Part shown: in pieces, positions 27,527-35,550 of the stretch | How positions within the stretch are numbered: position 1 is the first letter of the stretch | How the letters are laid out: each line of letters opens with the position of its first letter | Assembly: GCA_002713695.1 (NCBI GenBank) | Contig: PAUB01000050.1 | Location: 164,087 to 228,086, forward strand | Direction: 5' to 3' | Length of the DNA stretch: 64,000 nucleotides | Source: Opitutaceae bacterium | GTDB taxonomy: Bacteria; Verrucomicrobiota; Verrucomicrobiia; Opitutales; Opitutaceae | Notes under the pieces: generated by a model | Database searches by the model: none | What the model saw: only the letters and a program-made list of their open reading frames with translations | What the model was told of the DNA's origin: nothing | Made by a program: the position numbers and the translations under genes

Positions 27527-28480
27527 TTAATGTTCTAAGCGCTTTTCCGCTTTCATAAATCGATCATAAACTACCTTCGCCTGTAGCAGTTTCAAATTAC
27601 CCGCCGCGGCCTGAATCACTTCAGTATGGCACGTTTTGTTTGCATAAGGTCCGTAAAGCGCAGGATCCGTAGGACCGAAAATACCGATCGTATTCACGCC
27701 CATGGCCGCAGCGAGATGCATCGGCCCACTATCATTGGCGATCACCCAGGAAGCCTGTTGAATCAGCGAAGGCAGATCATCGATATCCGTTTTGCCCGTA
27801 AGATTTAAGAAACGCGACGAAGCGACCCCACGTGACGTCACAAATTTGTTCCCGACCCAGACCACTCTACGCTTCTTCGGCGAAGCCAAGAGACGTTTAC
27901 TGAGCTGGCGAAAAGCACCCCACTTCTTCTCAGCACGGCGGCTATCGGGAAAAATAACGATCGGCTTGACCACATCATCGTGGCCTTCGAATTTCAGTTC
28001 ATAATCTTTACTCTTAAACTTCAGTGCTCCGCGAAGCTCCGGTTTCACCTTAAAGACCGGACAGAACTGCAGGAGAATATCGAGCGCATGGCTGCGACGG
28101 CCTGATTCAGGTAATGGCACCTTCTCATCGTAAAACATCTCCGACATTTCCCGGGAATCGCTGCGCCCAACCTTAAAATCGCTGCGAGTGCGCGAAATCA
28201 TTAGCCCCGTGCGCAAGAGGCCTTGCATATCGAAAACATAATCAAATTTCGTGCGACGCACTTCCTTCATCATTCGCAGGAAACCTTTCGTGCCGCCGTT
28301 GCGTTCGAAAATGTAAACCTGATCGACGACATCACTCGCCTCAACGATCGGGGCGAATACCTCGCGCGAGATCCATGAAATGCGGAGGCCTTTAAGTTGC
28401 GATTTCAGCGAAGTCGCGACCTGCAAAGCGTGAATAATGTCCCCCAGGGACGAAGGTTTGATGATAAGAAGTTCTACCAT
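27527..28480 (-). CDS. Glycosyltransferase family 9 (heptosyltransferase-like)
   Basis: A 317-residue GT-B protein of the ADP-heptose:LPS heptosyltransferase family. The N-terminal block is LLIIKPSSLGDIIHALQVA, equivalent to the I.R...LGD.....P motif. The C-terminal donor domain has IVIFPDSRRAEKKWG and ANDSGPMHLAAAMGVNTIGIFGPTDPALYGPY, which is the family hallmark. The ATG at 28480 is chosen; the longer frame to 28582 runs across the divergent gene start. It probably adds a heptose to the inner core (WaaC-like branch). It is divergent from an acyltransferase-GT9 fusion, so the locus devotes two GT9 domains to LPS core assembly. Confidence 0.88.
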   Translation of the reverse strand: MVELLIIKPSSLGDIIHALQVATSLKSQLKGLRISWISREVFAPIVEASDVVDQVYIFERNGGTKGFLRMMKEVRRTKFDYVFDMQGLLRTGLMISRTRSDFKVGRSDSREMSEMFYDEKVPLPESGRRSHALDILLQFCPVFKVKPELRGALKFKSKDYELKFEGHDDVVKPIVIFPDSRRAEKKWGAFRQLSKRLLASPKKRRVVWVGNKFVTSRGVASSRFLNLTGKTDIDDLPSLIQQASWVIANDSGPMHLAAAMGVNTIGIFGPTDPALYGPYANKTCHTEVIQAAAGNLKLLQAKVVYDRFMKAEKRLEH

Positions 28481-28575
28481 GATGAAAGGAAGCGTCGAAA
28501 ATCTACTTTTGACCACGAGGCTGCAACCTTTCATGGAGTTTCCTAGTGAAAAACAAACGCTAATCCGCCTTCCAC

Positions 28576-30471
28576 GTGTCAAAACTACTTCTGCAAACTC
28601 TCGGTTGGTCTCTCGCTCACACTCCTGAGCTCATCCTTCGCGCCATTTCTGGTGCTATCGGATGGTGTGTTTATCTATTTCGCAAACGCACGTTTCTCTC
28701 CAATCTTCACCACGCGTTTCCGGAAAAACCTCCTGAGAAACATCGCGAATTGGCACGAGAAAGTGCCCGTCGCTTGATCGAAACTGGTCTGCTCTCCCTC
28801 GCGACACCTTTCCTGAACAAGACCCGCTTAAAAACAATCGTCACAGGTGCGCCTAGTTTTCACACCGCTGTCGCGAAGCAACTCGCAGATCCCGAACCTG
28901 TGATGCTCGCGACCGCGCACATGGCTTACTGGGAAGTTCTGGCCTCCATGCCCTTGGTCACTAAAGGAGCTTTCCCCGAGATGGGTGCGATTTTTCGCCC
29001 CATGGACAACCCCTCGCTTGATGCTTGGGTCAAAAGCACTCGTGAGCGATACGGCATCAATATGCTTTCACGTAAGGAAGGCTTTCAGGAAGCACTTCGA
29101 ATGATGCGTCGAAAGGGAATGATCGGTCTGCTTTTCGATCAGAATGCCGGATTACAAGGCGCCCTCTCGACCCTCTTCGGGCGCGTCTGCTCGACTAGTG
29201 AGCTGTCCGGTCTGCTTACGCATAAATTCAATGCGCGCGTCTACGCGATGTATTCTGAAAGACTGGGTTTCTGGCGGGTGCGTTTGCACTGGGATCCCCT
29301 CTCCTTGGAAAACTCAACCGCTGGAGTCACCCTCGGTCTTAATCACTGGCTAGAAAACAAACTCACCGAATCGGACAACTTCTGCGCATCGTGGCTCTGG
29401 GCTCATGAACGCTGGAAAAATCAGGATATTCCCAACAAACGACTGCGGCTAGAAGCCAAGCGTAACTTGATCGCCGAAGACCTCGTTATCCACGGAATCG
29501 ACAAGCTCCCTCAACGCACCCGTATTTGTATCCGCCTGCCCAACTGGCTAGGCGATGTCGTCATGGCTCTTCCTCTTCTCCGTGCTATTCGCGCCAGTCG
29601 CCCCGATGCCGAAATCACGCTCGTCGCCAAACCTGCTTTTCATTCGTTATTAGAATCTCGGAATATCGCCGAGCACCTCATCGCGATACCAGCCAAGGGA
29701 TTTGGCTACTTCACCACGTTCTGGAAACTGCGTAACCGTTTCCCCGATTGCTATCTGCTCTTCACTAACTCTCTCCGTGGCGACCTCGAAGCGTGGCTCA
29801 CGGGTAGCCCGCAACGTTTCGGAATTTTACGGTCAGACAAGCGTCGCCCTCTGCTCACTCATCACTACGAAGTGCCTGCCGATTTTGATGAGCGGAAGAA
29901 TCATCAACTCACGCTTTGGACTCATTTTCTCGAACACTTTGGCCTAAATGCTTCCGCTGAACTTTCCCCGCTTAACCAACTCGCCACCAACTCCACGCTC
30001 ACGATCGGCCTAATCGCCGGTTCCGAAAACAATCCCGAGAAACGCTGGCCCGTCGGCCATTGGTGCGAATTGATCAATCAGCTCCCGAAGGAAGCGCGCA
30101 TCATTCTATTCGGCACCGATACCGATCGAACCATCACCGATGAAATCAGCGCACGAGTTGATCGCCCCGTCGAGAATCTCGCAGGCCGAACCAAACTACC
30201 GGAATACTGCGAGTTGCTTACCAACTGCTCGCTCCTGATCACTAATGATACTGGCGGTATGCATCTGGCCAACGCTCTCGGCACACCGCTAATCGCACTA
30301 TTTGGCCCCACCAATCCGATTCGAACCGGCCCCGTCTTCTCAGGCTTCACGCGAATCCTCCAGCCACTCGATTGCGCCGCTGAAGGAGGATCGAGTCTGA
30401 ACGATCTCAAGCCAGAGCAAGTTCTCGCCGCGACTCAGGCTATCCTCACTCCTAAGGGTGATTCAGAATAG
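28576..30471 (+). CDS. Fusion of lipid A acyltransferase (LpxL/HtrB-like) and GT9 heptosyltransferase
   Basis: A 631-residue two-domain protein. Residues 1-300 match lauroyl/myristoyl acyltransferases: the N-terminal membrane helix area, YLFRKRTFLSNLHHAFPEK, the catalytic H-x4-E in ATAHMAYWEVL, RPMDNPSLDAWV and LLFDQNAGLQG. Residues from about 314 form a complete heptosyltransferase II-like domain (ICIRLPNWLGDVVMALPLLRAI ... IAGSENNPEKRWP ... ITNDTGGMHLANALGTPLIALFGPTNP). In E. coli these activities are separate (LpxL, WaaF). The fusion should tether late lipid A acylation to core glycosylation at the inner membrane. The start is GTG at 28576, and no stop or frameshift lies between the domains. 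Confidence 0.9.
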   Translation: MSKLLLQTLGWSLAHTPELILRAISGAIGWCVYLFRKRTFLSNLHHAFPEKPPEKHRELARESARRLIETGLLSLATPFLNKTRLKTIVTGAPSFHTAVAKQLADPEPVMLATAHMAYWEVLASMPLVTKGAFPEMGAIFRPMDNPSLDAWVKSTRERYGINMLSRKEGFQEALRMMRRKGMIGLLFDQNAGLQGALSTLFGRVCSTSELSGLLTHKFNARVYAMYSERLGFWRVRLHWDPLSLENSTAGVTLGLNHWLENKLTESDNFCASWLWAHERWKNQDIPNKRLRLEAKRNLIAEDLVIHGIDKLPQRTRICIRLPNWLGDVVMALPLLRAIRASRPDAEITLVAKPAFHSLLESRNIAEHLIAIPAKGFGYFTTFWKLRNRFPDCYLLFTNSLRGDLEAWLTGSPQRFGILRSDKRRPLLTHHYEVPADFDERKNHQLTLWTHFLEHFGLNASAELSPLNQLATNSTLTIGLIAGSENNPEKRWPVGHWCELINQLPKEARIILFGTDTDRTITDEISARVDRPVENLAGRTKLPEYCELLTNCSLLITNDTGGMHLANALGTPLIALFGPTNPIRTGPVFSGFTRILQPLDCAAEGGSSLNDLKPEQVLAATQAILTPKGDSE

Positions 30472-30518
30472 CGTTGCCCGCCCCCATCACGGGCGGCCAG
30501 TTTTCGTCCGTCATAACT

Positions 30519-31493
30519 ATGCCTCTGCTTTCAGTTAAAGACCTTCGCACTTATTTCCACACCCGCAGCGGAGTCTACCGAGCCGTCGATGGAGTAAGCT
30601 TCGATCTCGAACGCGGCGAAACCTTAGGAATCGTCGGCGAATCCGGCTCCGGCAAATCGGTGACCTGCTATTCGTTGATGGGACTCATCCCGCAACCTCC
30701 CGGACGAATCGAAAGCGGCTCGGCTGTATTCGATGGAGTCGACCTTCTGAATTGTAGCCCACGCCAATCGCGCGCCATCCGTGGAAAACGCATATCGATG
30801 ATCTTCCAAGATCCGATGACCTCGCTGAATCCCTACATGCGAATCTCCGATCAACTCATCGAACCGTTAATGATTCACGAGGACATCACTAAAAAAGAGG
30901 CCATCAAACGCGGACTCGAAGCCCTTGAGTCCGTTGGCATCAACGATGCGGAAAAACGCATACACTACTACCCTCACGAATTTTCCGGTGGCATGCGCCA
31001 ACGCGTGATGATTGCCATGGCACTGATTACAAAGCCCGAGCTCCTCATCGCCGACGAACCTACCACGGCCCTCGATGTGACCGTGCAGGCGCAGTTCCTT
31101 GAGCTCATCAAAAAGATGCAGCAGGAAATTGGCATGGGCGTGATCTTTATCACCCATGATCTCGGCGTCGTTTCCGGACTCTGTGATCGCGTTCAGGTGA
31201 TGTATGCCGGTCGCGTTGTCGAATCGGCCGACACCCACTCGTTGTTCCACGATGCCAAGCACCCCTACACCCGAGCGCTGCAACGCTCCATCCCCTCGCT
31301 GCAGGAAAAAGGTAAAAAGCTATTCACGATTCTCGGAATGCCGCCCGATCTTTCAAAACCGCTCGCCGGTTGTTCCTTCGCCGCTCGATGCGAACACGCC
31401 ACCGACCTGTGTCACGCTAGCGATCCTCAGTTATCTGAAATCGATGTCACCCATAGCCAGGCCTGCTTACGAATCCAAGCAGGCGAAATCTGA
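30519..31493 (+). CDS. Oligopeptide/dipeptide-type ABC transporter ATP-binding protein (DppD/OppD-like)
   Basis: A 324-residue ATPase. Walker A is GESGSGKS at residues 40-47. The Q-loop is in [15 protein letters not shown], the signature is [15 protein letters not shown], Walker B is [12 protein letters not shown] and the H-loop is FITHDLGV. The C-terminal oligopeptide-transporter extension contains a Cys cluster ([15 protein letters not shown]) that often binds an iron-sulfur cluster in this subgroup. It pairs with the DppF-like gene 12 bp downstream, forming the usual ATPase heterodimer. The ATG at 30519 is preferred over an upstream in-frame start at 30474 that begins three bases after the preceding stop and adds non-family residues. 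Permease and binding-protein genes are not in the vicinity. Confidence 0.93.
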   Translation: MPLLSVKDLRTYFHTRSGVYRAVDGVSFDLERGETLGIVGESGSGKSVTCYSLMGLIPQPPGRIESGSAVFDGVDLLNCSPRQSRAIRGKRISMIFQDPMTSLNPYMRISDQLIEPLMIHEDITKKEAIKRGLEALESVGINDAEKRIHYYPHEFSGGMRQRVMIAMALITKPELLIADEPTTALDVTVQAQFLELIKKMQQEIGMGVIFITHDLGVVSGLCDRVQVMYAGRVVESADTHSLFHDAKHPYTRALQRSIPSLQEKGKKLFTILGMPPDLSKPLAGCSFAARCEHATDLCHASDPQLSEIDVTHSQACLRIQAGEI

Positions 31494-31505
31494 TCACCTA
31501 CAATC

Positions 31506-32486
31506 ATGGCCGATTCCTTTCTTCATCTCACCGACGTTAAAACCCACTTCCCTATCCACGATGGGTTTCTGTTCAAGAAGCAGAGCGGCACGGTCAAAGC
31601 GGTCGATGGAGTTAATCTGGAAATCAAACGCGGCGAAGTGCTCGGTCTCGTCGGCGAGTCCGGTTGCGGCAAATCCACTCTCGCGCGCACCATCATGCAA
31701 TTGGTGCCGACCACCGCTGGCACCGTGGTCCTCGAAGGCAAAAACCTGACCACCGGCACGGCCAATGAGATTCAGGATATGCGCCACGATATGCAGATGG
31801 TCTTCCAAGATCCTTACGCGTCGCTAAATCCACGCATGACCGTATTCGCGACTCTCGCTGAGCCTTTGATCGTTCATGGGATCTGCAAAGCATCAGAAGC
31901 GACTGAGCATGTGGCCGAGCTGATGGAAACTGTGGGGCTCGCGTCGCGCTTCATGCAAAAATACCCGCATGAGTTTTCCGGTGGCCAACGCCAACGCATC
32001 GCGATCGCCCGGGCACTCGCTCTCAAACCCAAGATCATCATCGCCGATGAACCGGTCTCCGCGCTCGATGTTTCGATTCAGGCGCAGATTCTCAATTTGC
32101 TCTCCGAGCTCTGCCGCAAGATGAACCTCGCGCTGATCTTTATCGCGCACGATCTCTCGGTCGTTAAGCACATCTCGGATCGGGTCGCCGTGATGTATCT
32201 GGGCCGGATCGTCGAGCTAGGCTCGGCCTTCGATGTGATCGAAAACCCTCATCATCCTTACACGCGAGCACTCGTCAGCGCGATCCCCACCCCTGATCCC
32301 GCAGCAGAACGGAATCGCCAACGCATCGTGCTAGCTGGCGATCCTCCTTCGCCGATCAACCCTCCTGCTGGTTGCGCTTTTCATCCTCGATGCCAATATG
32401 CGCAGGGCCATTGCAAAGGTTCCGTGCCGCCTCTGGCCGCGTGGAAATCTCGCGAAGTCGCCTGCCTCCGCAGCGAAGAGATTTAA
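31506..32486 (+). CDS. Oligopeptide/dipeptide-type ABC transporter ATP-binding protein (DppF/OppF-like)
   Basis: A 326-residue partner ATPase. The N-terminal FLHLTDVKTHFPIHDGFLFKKQSGTVKAVDGV is typical of DppF/OppF. Walker A is GESGCGKS at 50-57, the Q-loop region is VFQDPYASLNPRM, the signature is FSGGQRQRIAIARAL, Walker B is IIADEPVSALD and the H-loop is FIAHDLSV. The C-terminal CAFHPRCQYAQGHC is again a Cys-rich extension. With the upstream gene it would power peptide or similar solute import through permeases encoded elsewhere. Its stop codon shares the palindrome TTAA with the convergent trmL gene. Confidence 0.93.
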   Translation: MADSFLHLTDVKTHFPIHDGFLFKKQSGTVKAVDGVNLEIKRGEVLGLVGESGCGKSTLARTIMQLVPTTAGTVVLEGKNLTTGTANEIQDMRHDMQMVFQDPYASLNPRMTVFATLAEPLIVHGICKASEATEHVAELMETVGLASRFMQKYPHEFSGGQRQRIAIARALALKPKIIIADEPVSALDVSIQAQILNLLSELCRKMNLALIFIAHDLSVVKHISDRVAVMYLGRIVELGSAFDVIENPHHPYTRALVSAIPTPDPAAERNRQRIVLAGDPPSPINPPAGCAFHPRCQYAQGHCKGSVPPLAAWKSREVACLRSEEI

Positions 32487-32950
32487 TCTTCCAACAGTTT
32501 CGTCTGCCGCAACGCTTCGTAGCATGTGATTGCAGCCGCCGAAGAGAGATTCAGTGAACGTAGATCCGAATTCCCGTGTGGAATCGTGAGGCGCTGCGAA
32601 TCGCCAATTTCATCGTGCAGCCACTCCGGCGCTCCCGATCCCTCGTTACCGAAAACCAACCCATCGCCATCCGCGTATTCTGCCTGCCAAAAAGATTGAG
32701 TCGCTTTGGTCGTCAACAACCACAAACGCTTCGGCCCTTTATCACTCGCATTAAACGCAGCCCAATCATCGTGCTCGTGCACATCGAGCTTCTGCCAGTA
32801 ATCCATCCCCGCGCGACGTAGATTGCGGTCATTTATCTCAAAGCCCAGTGGGTGAATAAGATGCAAGCGTGAACAGGAAAGTGCACATAACCGACCGATG
32901 TTTCCTGTATTGGGCGCGATTTGCGGTTGATAAAGCACTACATGTAGCAT
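32483..32950 (-). CDS. trmL: tRNA (cytidine/uridine-34-2'-O)-methyltransferase TrmL
   Basis: A 155-residue SPOUT methyltransferase of exactly the usual TrmL (YibK) length. It starts LHVVLYQPQIAPNTGNIGRLCA. The substrate-binding IHPLGFEINDRNLRRAGMDYW follows. The trefoil-knot SAM site lies in LVFGNEGSGAPEWL and LTIPHGNSDLRSLNLSSAAAI. It methylates the wobble 2'-O of tRNA-Leu isoacceptors. The ATG at 32950 is chosen; the longer frame to 33031 encodes 27 residues outside the family. It converges with the ABC ATPase gene, and both stop codons lie in the same TTAA at 32483-32486. Confidence 0.93.
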   Translation of the reverse strand: MLHVVLYQPQIAPNTGNIGRLCALSCSRLHLIHPLGFEINDRNLRRAGMDYWQKLDVHEHDDWAAFNASDKGPKRLWLLTTKATQSFWQAEYADGDGLVFGNEGSGAPEWLHDEIGDSQRLTIPHGNSDLRSLNLSSAAAITCYEALRQTKLLED

Positions 32951-33050
32951 TTTTTTAACTAAGCGATTTATATGGGCGCTGACAAGCCGACCTCTACCTA
33001 AATTTCTATATAAAATTATCTCACCCCACACCGTGCTCAGTTTTCAGTAA

Positions 33051-33440
33051 AAAGCCGTCGTCATTATCGACGACGAAAAATCCTACGGTGATCTTCTTTA
33101 ACAGCTCCTAATCGATAATCTCGATTGCCCGGTGCTCACCTACAGCAATCCCCAGGATGCTCTCGAAGCCCTACCCCAATTAAATGTCGGCGTAGTCGTG
33201 ACAGACTTTTTCATGCCCGATCTAAACGGCGTGCAATTCATTCGTCGCGCCGCTCCCAATCTTCCCGGTGTCGCGTTCATCATGATCACGGGACACACCT
33301 TGAAGTTATCAGACGAATCGTTCGACGACATACCCACCCTCAAAGCAATCGTTTCGAAACCATTTAAGTGGAAGGAACTCTGCGATCTCGTTCTAGAGCA
33401 TTGGCCGGACGCGGATTCCCGCCCCCAAGCCTCAACCTGA
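33051..33440 (+). pseudogene. Receiver-domain response regulator, start lost and in-frame TAA
   Basis: A continuous frame encodes a receiver-only protein, KAVVIIDDEKSYGDLL*QLLIDNLDC and onward. The acidic pair is in IIDDE, the phospho-acceptor Asp codon is at 33204-33206 (VVTDFFMPDLNG), and the conserved Lys is in VSKPFKWKEL. Two lesions are visible. TAA at 33099-33101 interrupts helix 1, and the codon just before the first Lys is TAA (33048-33050), so no ATG or GTG precedes the domain. Initiating at the GTG at 33132 would omit the acidic pocket. It overlaps the convergent thrB by 9 bp. It is probably a decayed gene or carries sequence errors. Confidence 0.65.
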
Positions 33441-34340
33441 TCGCAAGCCGGTATTGTCGACCTGCAAGATCAAGGCGTCGCATTCCAAACCCTGATCGGT
33501 CAACGCCGCACGCATCGCGCTCAGCACAGCCTCATCAGCCTCGCGTCGACACACGCACATGACACTAGAACCACTCCCACTCAGCCAACCGGTCAACGCA
33601 CCTGCTTTCATGCCCGCCGCGATCGCATCGGAGGCACCGGCGATTCCAGGCAGACGGTAAGGCTCGTGCATGAAATCACTGACTGCACCTTTCAACTGAT
33701 CGTAATCCCTTGTCGCCATCGCAGCGACGAGATACGTGGCACTATTGATACTGCGCACCGCATCAAAATAAGGCAACGTTTCCGGCAAAGTGCCACGCGA
33801 GCTCTCCGTTGATACTTCAATCAGTGGTGAAGCGACGACGAAGACGAGTTCCTCCGGCACTTCGATTCGTACCGTGTCGATATATGCACCCGTCTGCGGA
33901 TCAGATCGCGCCACACAGAAACCACCCAAAATACTCGCAGCCGCGTTATCAGGATGCCCCTCCAATTCCGTGACCATCGCCACGATTTGTTTTCGCGAAA
34001 GCTTCGTTTCTTCCAGTGCATCAAGCGCCGCGATGATGCCCGCGCGCACCGTGACACTTGAACCCAGCCCACGCGCGGATGGCACCTCGCCATCAATTTG
34101 ATAAGTGAAACCGAAGGCCGTCTGGCTAACCGTCTTGAAATATAACTTCGCCGCCGCCATTACCATTTCCTGAGCTCGCACATCACTCTCGCGCATCGGT
34201 CGCGGTTCGGAGCCATATGCCAATCGCGACACCATCACCGCATTGCTCACATTCACGGCCATGCCAAGCGTATCGAAACCGGCGCCGCAATTCGAAGTGC
34301 TCCCCGGCACCCTGATCGTGACTGACTTGCGCAGGTTCAT
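33432..34340 (-). CDS. thrB: Homoserine kinase
   Basis: A 302-residue GHMP-family kinase that phosphorylates homoserine in threonine synthesis. Motif 1 is the N-terminal VTIRVPGSTSNCGAGFDTLGMAV. The ATP-binding motif is GEVPSARGLGSSVTVRAG (about 85-102). ELEGHPDNAAASILGG and the C-terminal LTGWLSGSGSSVMCV (motif 3) complete the set. The length agrees with bacterial ThrB. It overlaps smpB by the ATGA arrangement, so the two are translationally coupled, and rpoZ lies further upstream. Threonine synthase and homoserine dehydrogenase genes are not in the window. Confidence 0.95.
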   Translation of the reverse strand: MNLRKSVTIRVPGSTSNCGAGFDTLGMAVNVSNAVMVSRLAYGSEPRPMRESDVRAQEMVMAAAKLYFKTVSQTAFGFTYQIDGEVPSARGLGSSVTVRAGIIAALDALEETKLSRKQIVAMVTELEGHPDNAAASILGGFCVARSDPQTGAYIDTVRIEVPEELVFVVASPLIEVSTESSRGTLPETLPYFDAVRSINSATYLVAAMATRDYDQLKGAVSDFMHEPYRLPGIAGASDAIAAGMKAGALTGWLSGSGSSVMCVCRREADEAVLSAMRAALTDQGLECDALILQVDNTGLRSG

Positions 34341-34810
34341 CGGTTGCGGCCCTTCATTTCCATTTCGATATCACGATTAATTTCTTTTTTCCGCAACGTG
34401 TCCCGTTTATCGTAAAGTTTCTTACCCGTGCAGAGTCCTACCTCGACCTTCACGAGAGCGTCCTTAAAATACATTCGCAGCGGAATCAGCGCGCGACCAC
34501 CAGCCTCCAGAGCGTGCTGAATCTTGCGGATCTGATGCTTGTGCAAAAGTAATTTACGAATGCGTTTCGCATCATGATTCGCGATATTGCCAAACGCATA
34601 TTGCTCGATGTGCGCATTCATAAGCCAAAGTTCTCCTTTTTCGAAGCGACCAAAAGCATCATTGATCTGTGCGCGACCCGCCCGAATCGACTTCACTTCA
34701 GTGCCCTTGAGCGCGATACCCGCTTCGAAGCGCTCATCCACAAAGAAGTCCCGCAGCGCCTTGGCGTTGCGCACCTCATTGTAACGGGTGGCTTTTTTCT
34801 TCGCGGACAT
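34337..34810 (-). CDS. smpB: SsrA-binding protein SmpB
   Basis: A 157-residue protein of normal length. The family blocks RNAKALRDFFVDERFEAGIALKGTEVKSIRAGRAQINDAF and LWLMNAHIEQYAFGN are present. RKLLLHKHQIRKI and the basic tail KKLYDKRDTLRKKEINRDIE follow; the tail enters the decoding channel in place of mRNA. SmpB delivers tmRNA to stalled ribosomes, and tagged products go to ClpXP, also encoded here. It overlaps thrB by four bases. The tmRNA gene itself was not found in this window. Confidence 0.97.
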   Translation of the reverse strand: MSAKKKATRYNEVRNAKALRDFFVDERFEAGIALKGTEVKSIRAGRAQINDAFGRFEKGELWLMNAHIEQYAFGNIANHDAKRIRKLLLHKHQIRKIQHALEAGGRALIPLRMYFKDALVKVEVGLCTGKKLYDKRDTLRKKEINRDIEMEMKGRNR

Positions 34811-34832
34811 AGGGTTCTCAGATTAAGGACAC

Positions 34833-34863
34833 AAAAAAGCGGCTCCAGCAATCGCGGGGCCGC
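34833..34863 (-). terminator. Intrinsic terminator of rpoZ
   Basis: On the minus strand GCGGCcCC pairs with GGaGCCGC around a loop and is followed by a six-T run. It lies 27 bp after the rpoZ-like stop and 22 bp before smpB, separating the two transcripts or attenuating read-through. Confidence 0.85.
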
Positions 34864-34890
34864 CTGTAATCGCAACTTTATGCGATTCAA

Positions 34891-35091
34891 TTAGGCCTCC
34901 GCCATCTCGTAGCTAATCTTTCCTTCGATGACCTCACGCAAAGCGACATCTTCTGACGAGAGCTTTTCGAGGGACTCCACCAACGGGCGATTGCCGCGTC
35001 TCAATTGCTTCACACGACGTGAAACCACGTTGATGAGTAAGTTGGCGTCTGGAATAACAGTAAGGGCTTCTTTGATGTAGTCGTCTCTCAT
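34891..35091 (-). CDS. rpoZ: DNA-directed RNA polymerase subunit omega-like protein
   Basis: A 66-residue protein from the ATG at 35091: MRDDYIKEALTVIPDANLLINVVSRRVKQLRRGNRPLVESL and on to the end. The segment NLLINVVSRRVKQLRRGNRPLV matches the conserved omega helix block (xxxLVxxxxxRArQLxxGxxPLV) that clamps the beta-prime C-terminus. It is shorter than E. coli omega (91), as is common outside proteobacteria. A frame extension to 35190 encodes unrelated residues and is rejected. Omega assists RNA polymerase assembly and in some phyla mediates ppGpp sensing. It has its own terminator, and smpB-thrB follow downstream. Confidence 0.88.
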   Translation of the reverse strand: MRDDYIKEALTVIPDANLLINVVSRRVKQLRRGNRPLVESLEKLSSEDVALREVIEGKISYEMAEA

Positions 35092-35201
35092 AGGTAAGCA
35101 ATTGGCTGAGATGTAACCGCTGATAGGTAGGTCAACCCCCACCCGCGTCAAGGGCTTAATTGCCACTTGCCTGCACTCTTCATCCGACAAACCTTCGCAC
35201 C

Positions 35202-35523
35202 ATGCTCATCGCTTGGACCACAGTTGCTTCGCGTAACGATGCCAAGAAACTCGCTGAATCCACCATCATAGCAGGTTTAGCGGTCTGCGTGCAGGTCGAA
35301 GGGCCGATCACCTCGGTCTATCGTTGAGAAGGTCGCGTCGAGCAAAGCACGGAGTTTCGGCTGAGGTTTAAGCTGCTCGACCAGCAATCTGCTGCACATT
35401 GAATCCCATGTTTTGGCTCAACATCCCTACGATGTTCCCGAGTGGATTGTGGTGCCCGTGAGTCAAATTGGTGAAAAATACTTGTCATGGGCCCTAGCGG
35501 GCTCTAATTCATCTCCCCTTTAG
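35202..35523 (+). pseudogene. cutA: Divalent-ion tolerance protein CutA with nonsense and frameshift lesions
   Basis: The ATG at 35202 opens MLIAWTTVASRNDAKKLAESTIIAGLAVCVQVEGPITSVYR, clearly CutA. Codon 42 is TGA (35325-35327) where the family has Trp (IYRWEGKVE), after which EGRVEQSTEFRLRFKLLDQQSAA continues in frame. About 24 codons later the homology jumps one base, to ESHVLAQHPYDVPEWIVVPVSQIGEKYLSWAL, ending at TAG 35521-35523. So there is one TGG-to-TGA change and one single-base insertion near 35396-35401. CutA is a trimeric, ferredoxin-like protein linked to metal tolerance. The gene should be inactive unless both are sequence errors. Confidence 0.8.
35482..35508 (+). promoter_or_regulatory. 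Possible sigma70-type promoter before the small basic protein gene
   Basis: TTGTCA (5 of 6 to consensus) and TCTAAT (5 of 6) are separated by 15 bp inside the last codons of the cutA remnant. Transcription would start about 30-35 bp before the small basic protein ATG. The spacer is short, so this is a weak call. Confidence 0.25.
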
Positions 35524-35550
35524 CAGCTCAACTCACTTAGATTTACCGTC

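Noticed and set aside
33132..33440. Intact response regulator starting at the GTG at 33132
   Set aside because: This start would drop the acidic pocket IIDDE encoded upstream in the same frame, so the product could not be phosphorylated normally.
12410..35327. TGA recoded as tryptophan in this organism
   Set aside because: TGA is found at a Trp position in cutA and inside FkbM, but dxs, the M48 protease and other intact genes use TGA as their genuine stop, so genome-wide recoding does not fit.
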